Source of the DNA: Helicobacter mesocricetorum
GTDB lineage: Bacteria > Campylobacterota > Campylobacteria > Campylobacterales > Helicobacteraceae
Reading direction: 5' to 3'
Assembly: GCF_900198605.1 (NCBI RefSeq)
Contig: NZ_FZPJ01000034.1
Location: 1-53,505, forward strand
Length of the DNA stretch: 53,505 nt
This document shows positions 1-9,107 of the stretch, in pieces. The position numbers and the translations under genes are program-made. The notes below the pieces were generated by a model. It had not been told where the DNA came from and ran no database searches. It saw only the letters and a list, made by a program, of their open reading frames with translations. Every line of letters starts with the position of its first letter. The first letter of the stretch is position 1.

Positions 1-36
1 CTACAAATATTAAGATTGATGAGGGAGAAGCGAATA

Positions 37-2046
37 TCAAGCTTTACGCAAATAAATCTCACACCATTCATTGAAGTTTAATAACGACCAAATTAGTAAT
101 CGGTAATTATGCTCCCCTCTTAAATGGCTACTTACCAACTCATAGCAAGTGTTATAATCCAAAAATTCAAAGAGTAAAGAATCCTTACAAAATAACTTTT
201 CCTTGACAAATGCCATACTCTCCCCGCTAAACCAACTGCTATCTGGGCTAGAAAATCCCTTTTTTGCTCCCTCTACAACCTCTTTTGGGATAAATGTACT
301 CACCATTTTTCTAAAAATCCTTTTATTGTTTTTGGTTTGCAAAAATCGTATATTATTCTTTTGAATCACACTATTTTCATCCACCCTCTGTGGATTATCC
401 CTTAAAGAAAGCTTCAAAGAAAGTGGAATCTTTTGTGCAAAATCCACTAAATCATTATCCAAAAACGGCACTCTACTCTCTAAAGAATGTGCCATAGAAA
501 GTTTATCTTCGACCACTAAAAGCCCGTGTAAAAAGGTTTTTGCCTCAAAATACAAAGAATTATTAATATACTCTTCCTCACAAGTTGGATGAGTGTTTGC
601 TCGCCTTAGGACATTTTCAAAAATATCTCTTGTCCAGACACTATCGACTCTATTGGCAATAGGTGCAAAAAGTTTTTTGAGCCAACTATTAGGAACAAGC
701 CTTTGCCAAAAAACATAATACTCCTGCACATAACTCTTAAAATCTGGATTATCCCCTCCTCTATAATATCTCCAAGGATACCCGCCAAAAAGTTCATCTC
801 CTCCACAACCAGACAATACAACTCTCACAAATTTACTTGCTAACTTCGCGGCATAAAAGTTTGGATAACTCTGCCCTACTCTTGGCTCTTCTAAATGATA
901 GCTAAAGTCCCTTAGACATCTCTCCATATCTCCACTTTTTAATACCATCTCATAATGCTCTGTTTTAAACAAATACGAAAGATATTCGCTAATCTCTCGC
1001 TCATCAAATCCAAGCTCAATGCCCTTAGCAGAAGTCAAATCAAAGCCGACAGAAAAAGTATTTAAATAAGGCAAAAATCTCGAAGCAACCGCACAAATAC
1101 TACTACTATCAATGCCCCCGCTTAAATAACTCCCCACCAAAACATCGGCTTGTAACTGCCTTTTAACTGCTTGAGTAAATAAACGCTCTAGCTCAACAAT
1201 ATATTCTCTCTCATCTTTCAAACACCAAGAATCCTCAAAACAAAAATCCCAATATTGCCGCTTAATACATTCCTTACTCACTAAATCTATCTCTAAATAA
1301 TGCCCTGATTCTAGCAAAGAGATATTTTCAAACAAAGTCTTGTTAGTAAAAATATTTTGGAAGGTGAAATACTCTAATAATGCTTCATAATCAAGTTTCC
1401 CACCCCCCTCATAAGCCAAAATCGCCTTAGCCTCACTCGCAAAAATAAGCTTTTCATTATCTATTTGGTAATAAAGAGGTTTGATTCCATACCTATCCCG
1501 CACCAAAAAAAACTTCTTTTTAAAATTATCATAAAGGGCAAAGGCAAACATTCCATTAAACTTATGCACGCACTCAATGCCCCATTTTGCATAGGCATAG
1601 AGAATAACTTCTGTATCGCTTTTTGTATAAAATTGATAGCCTAACTTCTCTAATTCTGCACGAATTTCTTTAAAGTTATAAATCTCCCCATTATAACTCA
1701 CCCAAAGATTCTTAGATAAATCACTCATTGGCTGATGTCCTGCAGAAGTAGTGTCGATGATAGATAGCCTACGATGCCCTAAGAAAATATCCCAATCGTG
1801 CGAATTTATCTCTTGAATACTAGCTTTGTCTTGAATGGAGGGCAAAAAGGGCGAAAGAGATTTAAACTTTTCATCGCAGAATGCTTGATGAAAAGAAACT
1901 TTTATATTATGGTGTAATCCAGTATGAAAAAACAAATAACCCGCATCATCAATCCCTCTGTGTTGCAATAAATCAACCATTTTAACAAGATTATTCGTCG
2001 CAATAGGGCATTTGTTAAAAGCAATAACGCCCACGATTCCACACAT
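37..2046 (-). CDS. asnB: Asparagine synthase-type glutamine amidotransferase (AsnB family)
   Basis: Transfers ammonia from glutamine to an adenylated carboxylate, giving an amide. The N-terminal class II glutaminase domain begins MCGIVGV, with nucleophile Cys2, and carries the GHRRLSIID signature near residue 91. The C-terminal synthetase domain has the pyrophosphate loop SGGIDSSS near residue 309. At 669 aa it is longer than E. coli AsnB (about 554 aa) and closer to the amidotransferases of surface-polysaccharide loci. It is the last gene of the minus-strand cassette: its ATG shares one base with the stop of the aminotransferase upstream, so they are probably translationally coupled. The family is clear from motifs. 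The substrate is inferred: free aspartate, or a sugar or peptide carboxylate, since the neighbours are glycan-type genes beside flagellin. Confidence 0.85.
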   Translation of the reverse strand: MCGIVGVIAFNKCPIATNNLVKMVDLLQHRGIDDAGYLFFHTGLHHNIKVSFHQAFCDEKFKSLSPFLPSIQDKASIQEINSHDWDIFLGHRRLSIIDTTSAGHQPMSDLSKNLWVSYNGEIYNFKEIRAELEKLGYQFYTKSDTEVILYAYAKWGIECVHKFNGMFAFALYDNFKKKFFLVRDRYGIKPLYYQIDNEKLIFASEAKAILAYEGGGKLDYEALLEYFTFQNIFTNKTLFENISLLESGHYLEIDLVSKECIKRQYWDFCFEDSWCLKDEREYIVELERLFTQAVKRQLQADVLVGSYLSGGIDSSSICAVASRFLPYLNTFSVGFDLTSAKGIELGFDEREISEYLSYLFKTEHYEMVLKSGDMERCLRDFSYHLEEPRVGQSYPNFYAAKLASKFVRVVLSGCGGDELFGGYPWRYYRGGDNPDFKSYVQEYYVFWQRLVPNSWLKKLFAPIANRVDSVWTRDIFENVLRRANTHPTCEEEYINNSLYFEAKTFLHGLLVVEDKLSMAHSLESRVPFLDNDLVDFAQKIPLSLKLSLRDNPQRVDENSVIQKNNIRFLQTKNNKRIFRKMVSTFIPKEVVEGAKKGFSSPDSSWFSGESMAFVKEKLFCKDSLLFEFLDYNTCYELVSSHLRGEHNYRLLIWSLLNFNEWCEIYLRKA

Positions 2047-3233
2047 TAGCTAAATACCTTTTGAATGCCTTCTATCACATAAGAAAACTCTGTTTCACGC
2101 ATTTGCGGATACAATGGTAAGGAGATAGAAAGTCTATCAGCGGCTAAAGAGACTAAAAAATCCTCCTCTTTTAAAGAATATTTATGGTGATAATAGCCCA
2201 AAGTATGAACTGCGTGCGTGCCTTGTCTTGTAGATATTCCTAGAGATTCTAACTTTTGCATTAAAAGATTTCTTTTTTTGTTGTATTTATCAATCATCTC
2301 TAAAGTCAATCCCTCATAAGAAGGTGCAAAAAGTGCGACATAGCTTTGATAGCTGTGTGTAAAGCCCTCTGGAGTTTTGGGCAAAAGCAACAAAGGAAAA
2401 TCTCTCAAAGCCTCATCATACCATCGTGCGATTTTTCTACGCTCTTGCATAATCTTTCGTGCCTTTTGCATTTGCGTTACACCCAAAGCCCCTTGCATAT
2501 CTGTAAGTCTATAGTTATAGCCTAAAGTATTAAAATGTGGCAACAAAGAACCCCCTTCCTCTAAATGCCGCTCTAAGTCTGATTTACTTGCTCCGTGATC
2601 CCTTAAACACCTTACTTTCTCTGCGAAAGTTTTAGCATTTGTAGCCAACATCCCCCCCTCACCTGTACTAATAGCCTTTCTAGGATGAAAGCTAAAACAA
2701 CCGCAATCCCCAAAGCTTCCACTATGCCTATCTCCAATCCAAGAATCAAAGCCACAAGCACAATCCTCAATCACTTTAAGCTGATATTCTCTAGCTATCT
2801 CCATAATTTTAGGCATATTCGCACAAAGCCCAAAAAGATGCACAGGCATTATAGCCTTGATATTATCCTTAGCGACAATCTCTTCAAGCTTTTGGACATC
2901 TAAATTAAAGCTTTTTAAATCAATATCACAAAATATCGGGGTAGCCCCTGTGTATTCAATAGCATTTGCAGAGGCAACATAAGTAAAAGAAGGAACAACT
3001 ACCTTATCACCTGCACCAATCCCAAGTGCGACTAAACTCAAATGCAAAGCCGTCGTGCAATTACTACAAGCCACTGCATAGGGTATTTTAGTATGCGTAG
3101 AAAATTGCTCTTCAAACTCTTTGACAAAAGGACCTTGCACCACCCAACCACTCTGCAAAGGCTTTATTATAATCTTCTCATCTTCTTCATCAAAATAAGG
3201 CTTACTAATAGGGATTTGCATTATCTTCTCCAT
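2046..3233 (-). CDS. DegT/DnrJ/EryC1/StrS family PLP-dependent aminotransferase
   Basis: A fold-type I PLP enzyme of the sugar aminotransferase family, which transfers an amino group to a nucleotide-linked keto sugar (as PseC and ArnB do). The start resembles the family's ISKPYF...GWVVQGP pattern. Asp157 in VIEDCACG should contact the PLP pyridine nitrogen, and Lys186 in SFHPRKAIST should form the Schiff base. Its 395 aa fit the family. The 5' end overlaps the upstream transglutaminase-like gene by 29 bases; a second ATG four codons in (position 3221) is an equally good start. The exact sugar substrate cannot be read from the sequence. The setting next to flagellin and maf suggests an amino sugar for a surface or flagellar glycan. 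Confidence 0.88.
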   Translation of the reverse strand: MEKIMQIPISKPYFDEEDEKIIIKPLQSGWVVQGPFVKEFEEQFSTHTKIPYAVACSNCTTALHLSLVALGIGAGDKVVVPSFTYVASANAIEYTGATPIFCDIDLKSFNLDVQKLEEIVAKDNIKAIMPVHLFGLCANMPKIMEIAREYQLKVIEDCACGFDSWIGDRHSGSFGDCGCFSFHPRKAISTGEGGMLATNAKTFAEKVRCLRDHGASKSDLERHLEEGGSLLPHFNTLGYNYRLTDMQGALGVTQMQKARKIMQERRKIARWYDEALRDFPLLLLPKTPEGFTHSYQSYVALFAPSYEGLTLEMIDKYNKKRNLLMQKLESLGISTRQGTHAVHTLGYYHHKYSLKEEDFLVSLAADRLSISLPLYPQMRETEFSYVIEGIQKVFS

Positions 3234-3963
3234 AAAATTTCGTCAAAAATTCCTCTTTGGATAAAACCTTATAATAAGATTTTTGTCGCTTATCTTGCAT
3301 TAAAGGATGATTTTTAAAAGGATTTTGCGCATCATCACAGACAAACATCTCATAAACAGGATTTTCTGAATTCATAAAGACATTATATGAATCATACCAA
3401 TCCTTTAAATTCTTAGGAAAATCTAAGCTATAAAATTCTGCTAAAAAGCCATTATTTTGCAAATATCCTCTCTGTGTAGTGCCATAAGCCATACCACTAC
3501 TTGAAACACTCCCCTCACACATAGGCTTTAGCTTACTTGAATAAAACCCATTATGGAGAATAATATCTTTTAAAGAGAGGTATTGATTCTTAGCATCAAC
3601 GACAAAAACCTTTCTGTCAAAATCAACCAATATCCATTGATTATTCACAAAAACCTCATTAATCACATGCCCACAATACTTATTGTTATGACAATTCAAC
3701 CCCACAATGCGACAAGGGATTCCAAGAAATTGCAAAATCTTAAAAATACTTGTTGCAGTAGGTCCGCACTCCATTAACACATTCCTAAAAACTGCCCTTT
3801 GCATCCACTGATCCAAAATGCAATTATGATCGGTATAGCCGTGCATAAAGATTCGAGCCAAAGCCGCAAAAAGCTCAAAAATCTTTTCTTGATACACAAT
3901 CACCTGAAAAGAGCGGGAACTACTATAATCCATCACTCTATATAATCCCTCTTTTGAGAGCAA
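3205..3963 (-). CDS. Transglutaminase-like cysteine protein, main part (phase-variable gene, OFF frame)
   Basis: Contains a transglutaminase-like (papain-fold) core: Cys66 in MECGPTA, His99 in CGHVINEVFV and Asp114 in WILVDFD (numbered from 3963) have the spacing and context of the Cys-His-Asp triad. The remaining 130 residues are unrecognised. The displayed start is a TTG just after a G10 run; it has no convincing ribosome site, so this is not an independent gene. The true start is at 4124, and the reading frames meet at the tract 3967-3976. With 8 or 11 G the two parts join into one 306-aa protein reading ...LRGGGLLLSKEG... through the tract. With the 10 G seen here translation stops early. 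Domain assignment is fairly secure; the function (peptide or amide transfer or cleavage) is inferred. Confidence 0.72.
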   Translation of the reverse strand: MLSKEGLYRVMDYSSSRSFQVIVYQEKIFELFAALARIFMHGYTDHNCILDQWMQRAVFRNVLMECGPTATSIFKILQFLGIPCRIVGLNCHNNKYCGHVINEVFVNNQWILVDFDRKVFVVDAKNQYLSLKDIILHNGFYSSKLKPMCEGSVSSSGMAYGTTQRGYLQNNGFLAEFYSLDFPKNLKDWYDSYNVFMNSENPVYEMFVCDDAQNPFKNHPLMQDKRQKSYYKVLSKEEFLTKFYGEDNANPY

Positions 3964-4124
3964 AAGCCCCCCCCCCGCAGAGTAGAGCTATCCCAAAGAG
4001 TATAATACCCGGGCTTTACTACAAGCGCATTTGGCAAATCACCCAAAGAATCTCCACCATCCACACACACCTCTGCACTGACATCAACCGCATTATTTAT
4101 AGAAAAATACAAAACTCTAATCAT
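3933..4124 (-). CDS. N-terminal part of the phase-variable transglutaminase-like gene (63-aa truncated product)
   Basis: This is the true 5' end of the transglutaminase-like gene. Its ATG at 4124 is preceded by a good ribosome site (GAGGTGA about four bases upstream), unlike the ORF at 3963. The first 50 or so residues (MIRVLYFSINNAVDV...YYTLWDSS) would lead into the cysteine-protease-like core. After reading the G10 tract in the present phase the frame runs into FCSQKRDYIE and stops at 3933, so the cell sequenced would make only a short peptide. It starts 19 bases downstream of the radical SAM gene and is probably on the same transcript. Confidence 0.7.
   Translation of the reverse strand: MIRVLYFSINNAVDVSAEVCVDGGDSLGDLPNALVVKPGYYTLWDSSTLRGGGFCSQKRDYIE
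3967..3976 (-). repeat. Homopolymer G10 tract (C10 on the plus strand), contingency locus
   Basis: Ten consecutive C on the plus strand, read as G10 by the gene. It lies exactly where the upstream frame (from 4124) and the transglutaminase core frame (to 3205) fail to join. Frame arithmetic: eleven bases separate the last upstream codon before the tract (3978-3980) from the first downstream codon (3964-3966), so one added G or two lost G restores one ORF. Long G/C runs inside genes of AT-rich Campylobacter and Helicobacter are classic slipped-strand phase-variation sites. Confidence 0.85.
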
Positions 4125-4142
4125 CTATCACCTCATATTTTA

Positions 4143-4973
4143 TTAATTAAAGATTTTATGGATTATTTGTCCATTTTTCTTATTCCACACTTCCCCACAA
4201 GTATGCCCACTCCATTGATCGCAAGGATCGCAATGCTTATCGGGATACTCCTGTCTTATTTTTTGCATTATCTTGCTATGCCACACTTCTTTAATGCTAG
4301 ATTCTTTTAAGTTCATCTCCTTGCAAGGCTCCCAAATATGATTACAACGGCTAAAATACCCATCACTGCTCACCACAAAAGTATGCACGAGCTTTGGACA
4401 AAAATGACGCTTTTGATGCTTTTTTTCACCATTTTTGCCAAACTCTCCACCAATGGTGTGTTGCTTATACAAGCGCACACTATCAAACTCCAAAAGGCTA
4501 GAATCCCTCACGCAATCTTGGAGATATTTATTAGTCGTTTTTTCGGTATCGACAAAGGAGATTTGAAAGGTCGTTTGAGAATCTTTTGGTTTATTTTGAA
4601 TAAGTTTTAAGGCATTTTGATAGCCAATGTCTGTATGGATACTAAAAGTAATAAACTCACATTGATAAAAAATCCTGCAATTCTCCTCACTCATAAAATG
4701 CCCATTTGTCGATAAATGTATTCTCAATCCCTTATCAATAGCATATTGAAGCAAAGGGACAAAAAGTTTATGCAAACAGCTCTCCCCCCTCCAAAAAGGC
4801 AGCACGACCGCCTTTGGGTTTTCTTGCGCTACCTCATCAACCAATCGTAAAAAGAGATTCTCCTCCATATAGCCATCTTTTTCACCAATATAATGTCTAG
4901 GACACATAAAACAAGCAAGATTACAAAGCGGGGTAAGCTCTAACACGATACGAGAGGGGAAAGATTGAATCAT
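4143..4973 (-). CDS. Radical SAM protein with SPASM-like C-terminal cysteines
   Basis: Uses a [4Fe-4S] cluster to cleave S-adenosylmethionine and start radical chemistry. The cluster motif CNLACFMC has Cys17, Cys21 and Cys24 (CX3CX2C). The C-terminal third holds further cysteines ([24 protein letters not shown]) arranged like a SPASM or twitch auxiliary-cluster domain. At 276 aa it is compact. Such proteins modify peptides, sugars or cofactors; the exact reaction cannot be told. It overlaps the 3' end of the upstream glycosyltransferase-like gene by 4 bases and precedes the phase-variable transglutaminase-like gene, so it belongs to the same cassette. The family call is strong; the substrate is open. 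Confidence 0.85.
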   Translation of the reverse strand: MIQSFPSRIVLELTPLCNLACFMCPRHYIGEKDGYMEENLFLRLVDEVAQENPKAVVLPFWRGESCLHKLFVPLLQYAIDKGLRIHLSTNGHFMSEENCRIFYQCEFITFSIHTDIGYQNALKLIQNKPKDSQTTFQISFVDTEKTTNKYLQDCVRDSSLLEFDSVRLYKQHTIGGEFGKNGEKKHQKRHFCPKLVHTFVVSSDGYFSRCNHIWEPCKEMNLKESSIKEVWHSKIMQKIRQEYPDKHCDPCDQWSGHTCGEVWNKKNGQIIHKIFN

Positions 4974-7330
4974 TTAGCACCTAGAATATTTTGAATCTCT
5001 CTCATACATAATCTTTGCCGAATCTTATGTAATTCTTGTAACTCCATAGCAATAGCTTTTGCAATCTTATTTCTAAGTTTAGAGTTATCAATCAATGAAG
5101 ATAAAAATTCCCTATATTGCTTAGGAGTATAAGCAAAAGTTTGGCGGAATATACCTGCACTATTGCCACCATCTTCTTCGAAAATATCAGGATATTTAGG
5201 AAGAAACACCGCATAAAGATCATTATAAATTTCATTGTCTTTATAATAAGGCAAAAGTCTAAAAACAGGTTTCTTGACAAATACCCACGCACCCCCAACA
5301 AGATAAAGAGACTTTTCTTTAACTTCCAAAGTCGTATCGGTTAAAGTCTCAATATTACAATCATCTTCAACCTCTAAAATTTCACATTTTAACTTTGGTA
5401 ACTTTGATAACGCTGGTCGATTTTTCTTAGGACAGAGCAACACCATATCGCTTAAATCCAATAATTCACTAAGGTTTTTTAATTTCTCATCTATTTTATC
5501 CATATTTTTAATATAAGTTAAAACTTTAGTAGAATACTTTAGTGCTACAAGTTTTTGGGGATAATTTTGCTTTTGAAATCTATCATAATACCCTCCTAAA
5601 TCAAGGCATATCCAAGCCTTTCCCTTAGCCATAAACTCACTTAAACTCTCACCTTGATCCAGTGGAAAAGTGCTGCAAAAAATATCAATAATGTGTCCAT
5701 AAATATGCGGATTTACAAATCCGGGCATAAAAAATCTCTCGCTAATACCTAGTTTTTCTACTTTTTCTCGAATAACTGGGATATTCCCTGTTCCTGCCGC
5801 AATAAAAATCGTATTAGGAAACTTTTTCATCACTTGAGCTATACACTGCAAATATTCCTCACTATCAACCTTTACAAGCCTTCCAATAACTCCAAGCACT
5901 ATGGTATCTTTTGTAATAGGGTATTTTGTCCTCTCTTGCTCTATTACTTCTAAATCACAAGGGGGATTATAAAATTTATCAATATCCATAGGAACATTAA
6001 AACTTCGGATTTCATAAGGACTTTTGGGTAAAAAATGACTTATCCTCACATCAATCCCTGCTATATCATACACCCCATTGCCATGACTCCAAAAGATTTG
6101 TTTAGGAGCGCTTCTAGTGGCAAACAAAAAATCACTAGCATCCATACCCACCGTAGAGATTAAAATATCAATCCCTTCATTAAAAATAGCCTGTCTTAAA
6201 AGTATAGCTCTTTGCAAATGAGAGTAGTAATAAGTGTGTTCAGTAATAAACCTAAAAGCAGGAGAAATTACGGGGATACCAATTTGGCAAAAACTCTGCA
6301 TAGTGGGCATAGCATCTTGACTTTTTTGGATATAGGACATAGAAAAAACAATAATTTCGTATTTTTCTTTAAAAGATTCATCTTGCATTAACGCCTTGCA
6401 CAAAGAATACTCCACCTTATAAGGAGAATTTTCTACAATCCTATCTTTTAAGATTCCAATACGAATCTTTCTCCCTTGACTATTATCGATTTTTTCTTTG
6501 CATTTTGGCAAAGTTTTGCCATACTCGATATAATAAGTCTCCATAAGCTTCACCACTTCATCATTATACCGCTGCCAATCCTCAATCCCTTTAGCAGAGT
6601 TTCCAAACTTGTGATAAATATAAAACTGCACATACATTGCTAAATCAAGATTCCCCATCTCTAGGAACTTCTTTAAAGCTCCTAACCAACAAGGATAATT
6701 ATCCACCCATTTAAGATTATTCAGATAATGCTTCACATTCCAAAAGCAGTGCATACTCCACAAAAAAACACTTTTTTTGTGTTCATCATCAAGTCCCCAG
6801 TAATATTCCCCCTCTAAAGCCTCTCTTTGAATCTTTAAAATCCATTCAATGGGGATTTCATAATAAAATAAAAAACTTGTAGCAAAAGGATCTAGCTCTA
6901 TCATATAATTTTCACGAATGCTTAAATAAATGATATTAGAAAAAAAGCTCTCCATAGCTTTCTCTCTTTGCCCATTTAGCAAATAAGCCACACTTAAAAA
7001 ATCAATAAACAAAAGTTTCTCATAATCTGATAAAGTAGTATCTCTTACATAGGGCAAACACATCTGGATATATTTCTCAAACCTCTCATCCTTACAAGCC
7101 TCATCAAACAACCCATAAGCCCACAACAAATCCCGCTCTAGCACATCGCCTTTTAATAAGACTATTTCTAAAGCTTTATCGCGCAAAAGCTGGATAATCT
7201 GCGCTTTTGCCTCTGTATCCAAGCCCTCTTGCCACTCCTTGCCAAATGCGCGCATAAGCATTGATATTTCTTTTAACTCTTGTTTGTTTGTTGCTACCTC
7301 TAAACGAGTGAAAATCTCTTGTGTTTGCAT
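4970..7330 (-). CDS. Large GT-B glycosyltransferase-like protein (SPINDLY/GT41-like C-terminal half)
   Basis: The N-terminal 270 residues are mostly helical and resemble a repeat-type scaffold (no clean TPR consensus seen). From about residue 293 a two-lobed GT-B pattern follows: [11 protein letters not shown] opens the first Rossmann lobe, [17 protein letters not shown] lies near residue 415, [18 protein letters not shown] opens the second lobe near 483, and [20 protein letters not shown] near 560 resembles the nucleotide-sugar site of SPINDLY/O-GlcNAc-transferase-type enzymes. A GTG at 7345 gives 791 aa; the ATG at 7330 (786 aa) is preferred here, although neither start has a strong ribosome site. 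It is the first gene of the cassette and diverges from flaB, so flagellin or a flagellar glycan is a plausible acceptor. That role is inferred. Confidence 0.68.
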   Translation of the reverse strand: MQTQEIFTRLEVATNKQELKEISMLMRAFGKEWQEGLDTEAKAQIIQLLRDKALEIVLLKGDVLERDLLWAYGLFDEACKDERFEKYIQMCLPYVRDTTLSDYEKLLFIDFLSVAYLLNGQREKAMESFFSNIIYLSIRENYMIELDPFATSFLFYYEIPIEWILKIQREALEGEYYWGLDDEHKKSVFLWSMHCFWNVKHYLNNLKWVDNYPCWLGALKKFLEMGNLDLAMYVQFYIYHKFGNSAKGIEDWQRYNDEVVKLMETYYIEYGKTLPKCKEKIDNSQGRKIRIGILKDRIVENSPYKVEYSLCKALMQDESFKEKYEIIVFSMSYIQKSQDAMPTMQSFCQIGIPVISPAFRFITEHTYYYSHLQRAILLRQAIFNEGIDILISTVGMDASDFLFATRSAPKQIFWSHGNGVYDIAGIDVRISHFLPKSPYEIRSFNVPMDIDKFYNPPCDLEVIEQERTKYPITKDTIVLGVIGRLVKVDSEEYLQCIAQVMKKFPNTIFIAAGTGNIPVIREKVEKLGISERFFMPGFVNPHIYGHIIDIFCSTFPLDQGESLSEFMAKGKAWICLDLGGYYDRFQKQNYPQKLVALKYSTKVLTYIKNMDKIDEKLKNLSELLDLSDMVLLCPKKNRPALSKLPKLKCEILEVEDDCNIETLTDTTLEVKEKSLYLVGGAWVFVKKPVFRLLPYYKDNEIYNDLYAVFLPKYPDIFEEDGGNSAGIFRQTFAYTPKQYREFLSSLIDNSKLRNKIAKAIAMELQELHKIRQRLCMREIQNILGAK

Positions 7331-7371
7331 AAATAATCTTGCCACTTTTTAATTTTGTTAAAAATCGTCGC

Positions 7372-7380
7372 ATTCTAACA
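7372..7380 (-). promoter_or_regulatory. Probable sigma70 extended -10 element for the glycan cassette
   Basis: On the minus strand the sequence reads TGTTAGAAT, a TG-extended -10 box (TAGAAT) of the kind used by Campylobacterota, whose -35 region is poorly conserved. It lies about 42 bases before the preferred ATG of the glycosyltransferase-like gene at 7330. No biochemical support. Confidence 0.45.
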
Positions 7381-7459
7381 AAACTTTCATAACACTTCCT
7401 TTAATCTTTAAAGAGTTCAGCACACTAAATAGCTAAACATTGGAGATAAAAACAAAAGT

Positions 7460-7473
7460 GGAATAGCAATTGC
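7460..7473 (+). promoter_or_regulatory. Sigma54 (RpoN) -24/-12 promoter of flaB
   Basis: GTGGAATAGCAATTGCTTT carries the invariant GG (7460-7461), exactly ten bases, then GC (7472-7473), in the TTGC[T/A]T context of RpoN promoters. It lies 41 bases before the flagellin ATG. H. pylori flaB is known to be RpoN/FlgR-dependent, which agrees with the FlaB type of the encoded flagellin. Confidence 0.8.
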
Positions 7474-7513
7474 TTTTTATCCATTTTAAAAATATTTTTG
7501 CAAAGGATGCATA

Positions 7514-9064
7514 ATGAGTTTTAGGATAAATACAAATGTTAATGCGCTAAATGCACATACTTCTGGTATCGTTACAAACAGGAATATGTCAGAAGCCCTA
7601 GAAAAACTAAGTTCTGGTTTAAGAATCAATAAAGCAGCAGATGATGCTTCGGGTATGGCAATTGCTGATAGTTTGCGTTCTCAAGCATCAGCACTAGGGC
7701 AAGCAACAAGAAATGCTAATGATGCCATTGGTATGATTCAAACTGCAGATAAAGCTATGGATGAGCAAATCAAAATTTTAGATACTATTAAATCCAAAGC
7801 CACACAAGCCGCACAAGATGGTCAAACTACCACCACAAGAAACGCACTTCAAAGCGATATCTTGCGTCTCTTAGAGGAATTAGACAATATTGCAAATACC
7901 ACGAGCTTCAATGGTCAGCAAATGCTCTCTGGTGCTTTTACCAATAAAGAATTCCAAATTGGTGCGTATTCTAATACAACAGTCAAAGCTTCTATCCAAC
8001 CAACAAACTCTCATAAGATAGGGCATGTCCGCTATGAAACAGCAGCAGAAATGTCTGTAAGTGGGGGTGCTAGTAGCTTTAATGAAGTTACATTAAATTT
8101 CCTTAATACCGATGGAACCAATAACTACTCCATAGAATCTATAAGAATCTCTACAAGTGCTGGAACCGGTATTGGGGCTTTAGCAGAGGCTATCAATAAA
8201 AACTCTGATGTTTTAGGAGTTAGGGCATCCCATAAGGTTATGGGTCAAGGAGCGCAAGCTATTGGTTCTGGAACTATTCGTGGATTAATTATTAATGGAA
8301 TTGCTATTGGGGATATTAATGATGTCCAAAAAAATGACAACGATGGAAGATTAATCAATGCTATTAATGCCCAAAAGGAAAGGACAGGGGTTCAAGCTTC
8401 TTTAAGTATCTCTGGGGCATTGCAACTTACAAGTAGGGATGGTAGAGCTATTTCTATGCAAGTTACAAGCGGTTCTTCAATTATCGGGGGAGGCTCGTTT
8501 GCTGGTGCTTCTGGGACAGACCATGCTATTATTGGTCGCTTAACACTCATCCGCTTAAATGCTAGAGATATTCTAGTCTCTGGAACAAATTTCTCGCAAG
8601 TTGGTCTTCACTCTGGTGCAGCCAATATTCAAACTGGTTCGGGATTAGCTCAATATACTGTTAATCTAAGAAGCGTTAATGGAGAATTTAATGCCAATAT
8701 CGCTTCTGCTATTGGAGCTAATGCTAATACCTCCATAGGAGTAGTTAATGCCAATGGAATTGGAGCAGGAGTTACAAGCTTAATAGGGGCAATGGCGGTT
8801 ATGGATATGGCACAATCCGCACAAGAGCATTTAGATAAGATTCGTGCAGATTTAGGTTCTGTGCAACAGCAACTTGTGGTAACTATCAATAACATTACCG
8901 TAACACAAGTCAATGTTAAAGCTGCAGAATCTCAAATCCGCGATACAGACTTCGCAGAAGAATCATCAAACTTCTCAAAAACAAATATTCTAGCGCAATC
9001 AGGAAGCTTTGCTATGGCACAAGCCAATCAAGTCCAACAAAATGTTCTTAGACTCTTACAATAA
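7514..9064 (+). CDS. flaB: Flagellin, FlaB type
   Basis: Filament subunit of 516 aa with the conserved ends that form the coiled-coil D0/D1 core: [15 protein letters not shown]..., [20 protein letters not shown] at the N terminus and [19 protein letters not shown]...VLRLLQ at the C terminus. The middle (about 175-430) is the variable, surface-exposed and potentially glycosylated part. Features remembered from H. pylori FlaB rather than FlaA are present: an MSFRINTN start, [20 protein letters not shown], and [15 protein letters not shown] in the variable domain. Ribosome site AAAGGA precedes the ATG by seven bases. A sigma54 promoter lies upstream and a hairpin terminator downstream, before maf. 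Confidence 0.93.
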   Translation: MSFRINTNVNALNAHTSGIVTNRNMSEALEKLSSGLRINKAADDASGMAIADSLRSQASALGQATRNANDAIGMIQTADKAMDEQIKILDTIKSKATQAAQDGQTTTTRNALQSDILRLLEELDNIANTTSFNGQQMLSGAFTNKEFQIGAYSNTTVKASIQPTNSHKIGHVRYETAAEMSVSGGASSFNEVTLNFLNTDGTNNYSIESIRISTSAGTGIGALAEAINKNSDVLGVRASHKVMGQGAQAIGSGTIRGLIINGIAIGDINDVQKNDNDGRLINAINAQKERTGVQASLSISGALQLTSRDGRAISMQVTSGSSIIGGGSFAGASGTDHAIIGRLTLIRLNARDILVSGTNFSQVGLHSGAANIQTGSGLAQYTVNLRSVNGEFNANIASAIGANANTSIGVVNANGIGAGVTSLIGAMAVMDMAQSAQEHLDKIRADLGSVQQQLVVTINNITVTQVNVKAAESQIRDTDFAEESSNFSKTNILAQSGSFAMAQANQVQQNVLRLLQ

Positions 9065-9067
9065 CAC

Positions 9068-9096
9068 ATAGGCTCTTATGAGCTTATTTTATTCTT
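9068..9096 (+). terminator. Hairpin terminator or attenuator between flaB and maf
   Basis: ATAGGCTC (9068-9075) pairs with GAGCTTAT (9080-9087) over eight pairs, one of them G-U, around the tetraloop TTAT. The T-rich stretch TTTATTCTT follows. It sits three bases after the flagellin stop and should limit read-through into maf. Confidence 0.65.
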
Positions 9097-9107
9097 AAAG
9101 GATTCCT

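Noticed and set aside
2652-2658. C7 run in the aminotransferase gene as a phase-variation tract
   Set aside because: Seven bases is below the length normally switching, and the ORF is intact. The same applies to C7 runs at about 31389 and 35443.
7340-7405. A 10-codon ORF (MKVLLECDDF) with AAGGAAG upstream on the minus strand, before the glycosyltransferase-like gene
   Set aside because: It overlaps the best -10 box, is very short and has no known leader-peptide features; more likely chance.
8650-8913. Antisense ORFs in flagellin and other genes
   Set aside because: They are composition shadows in the opposite frame of well-identified genes, with no ribosome sites or recognisable products.
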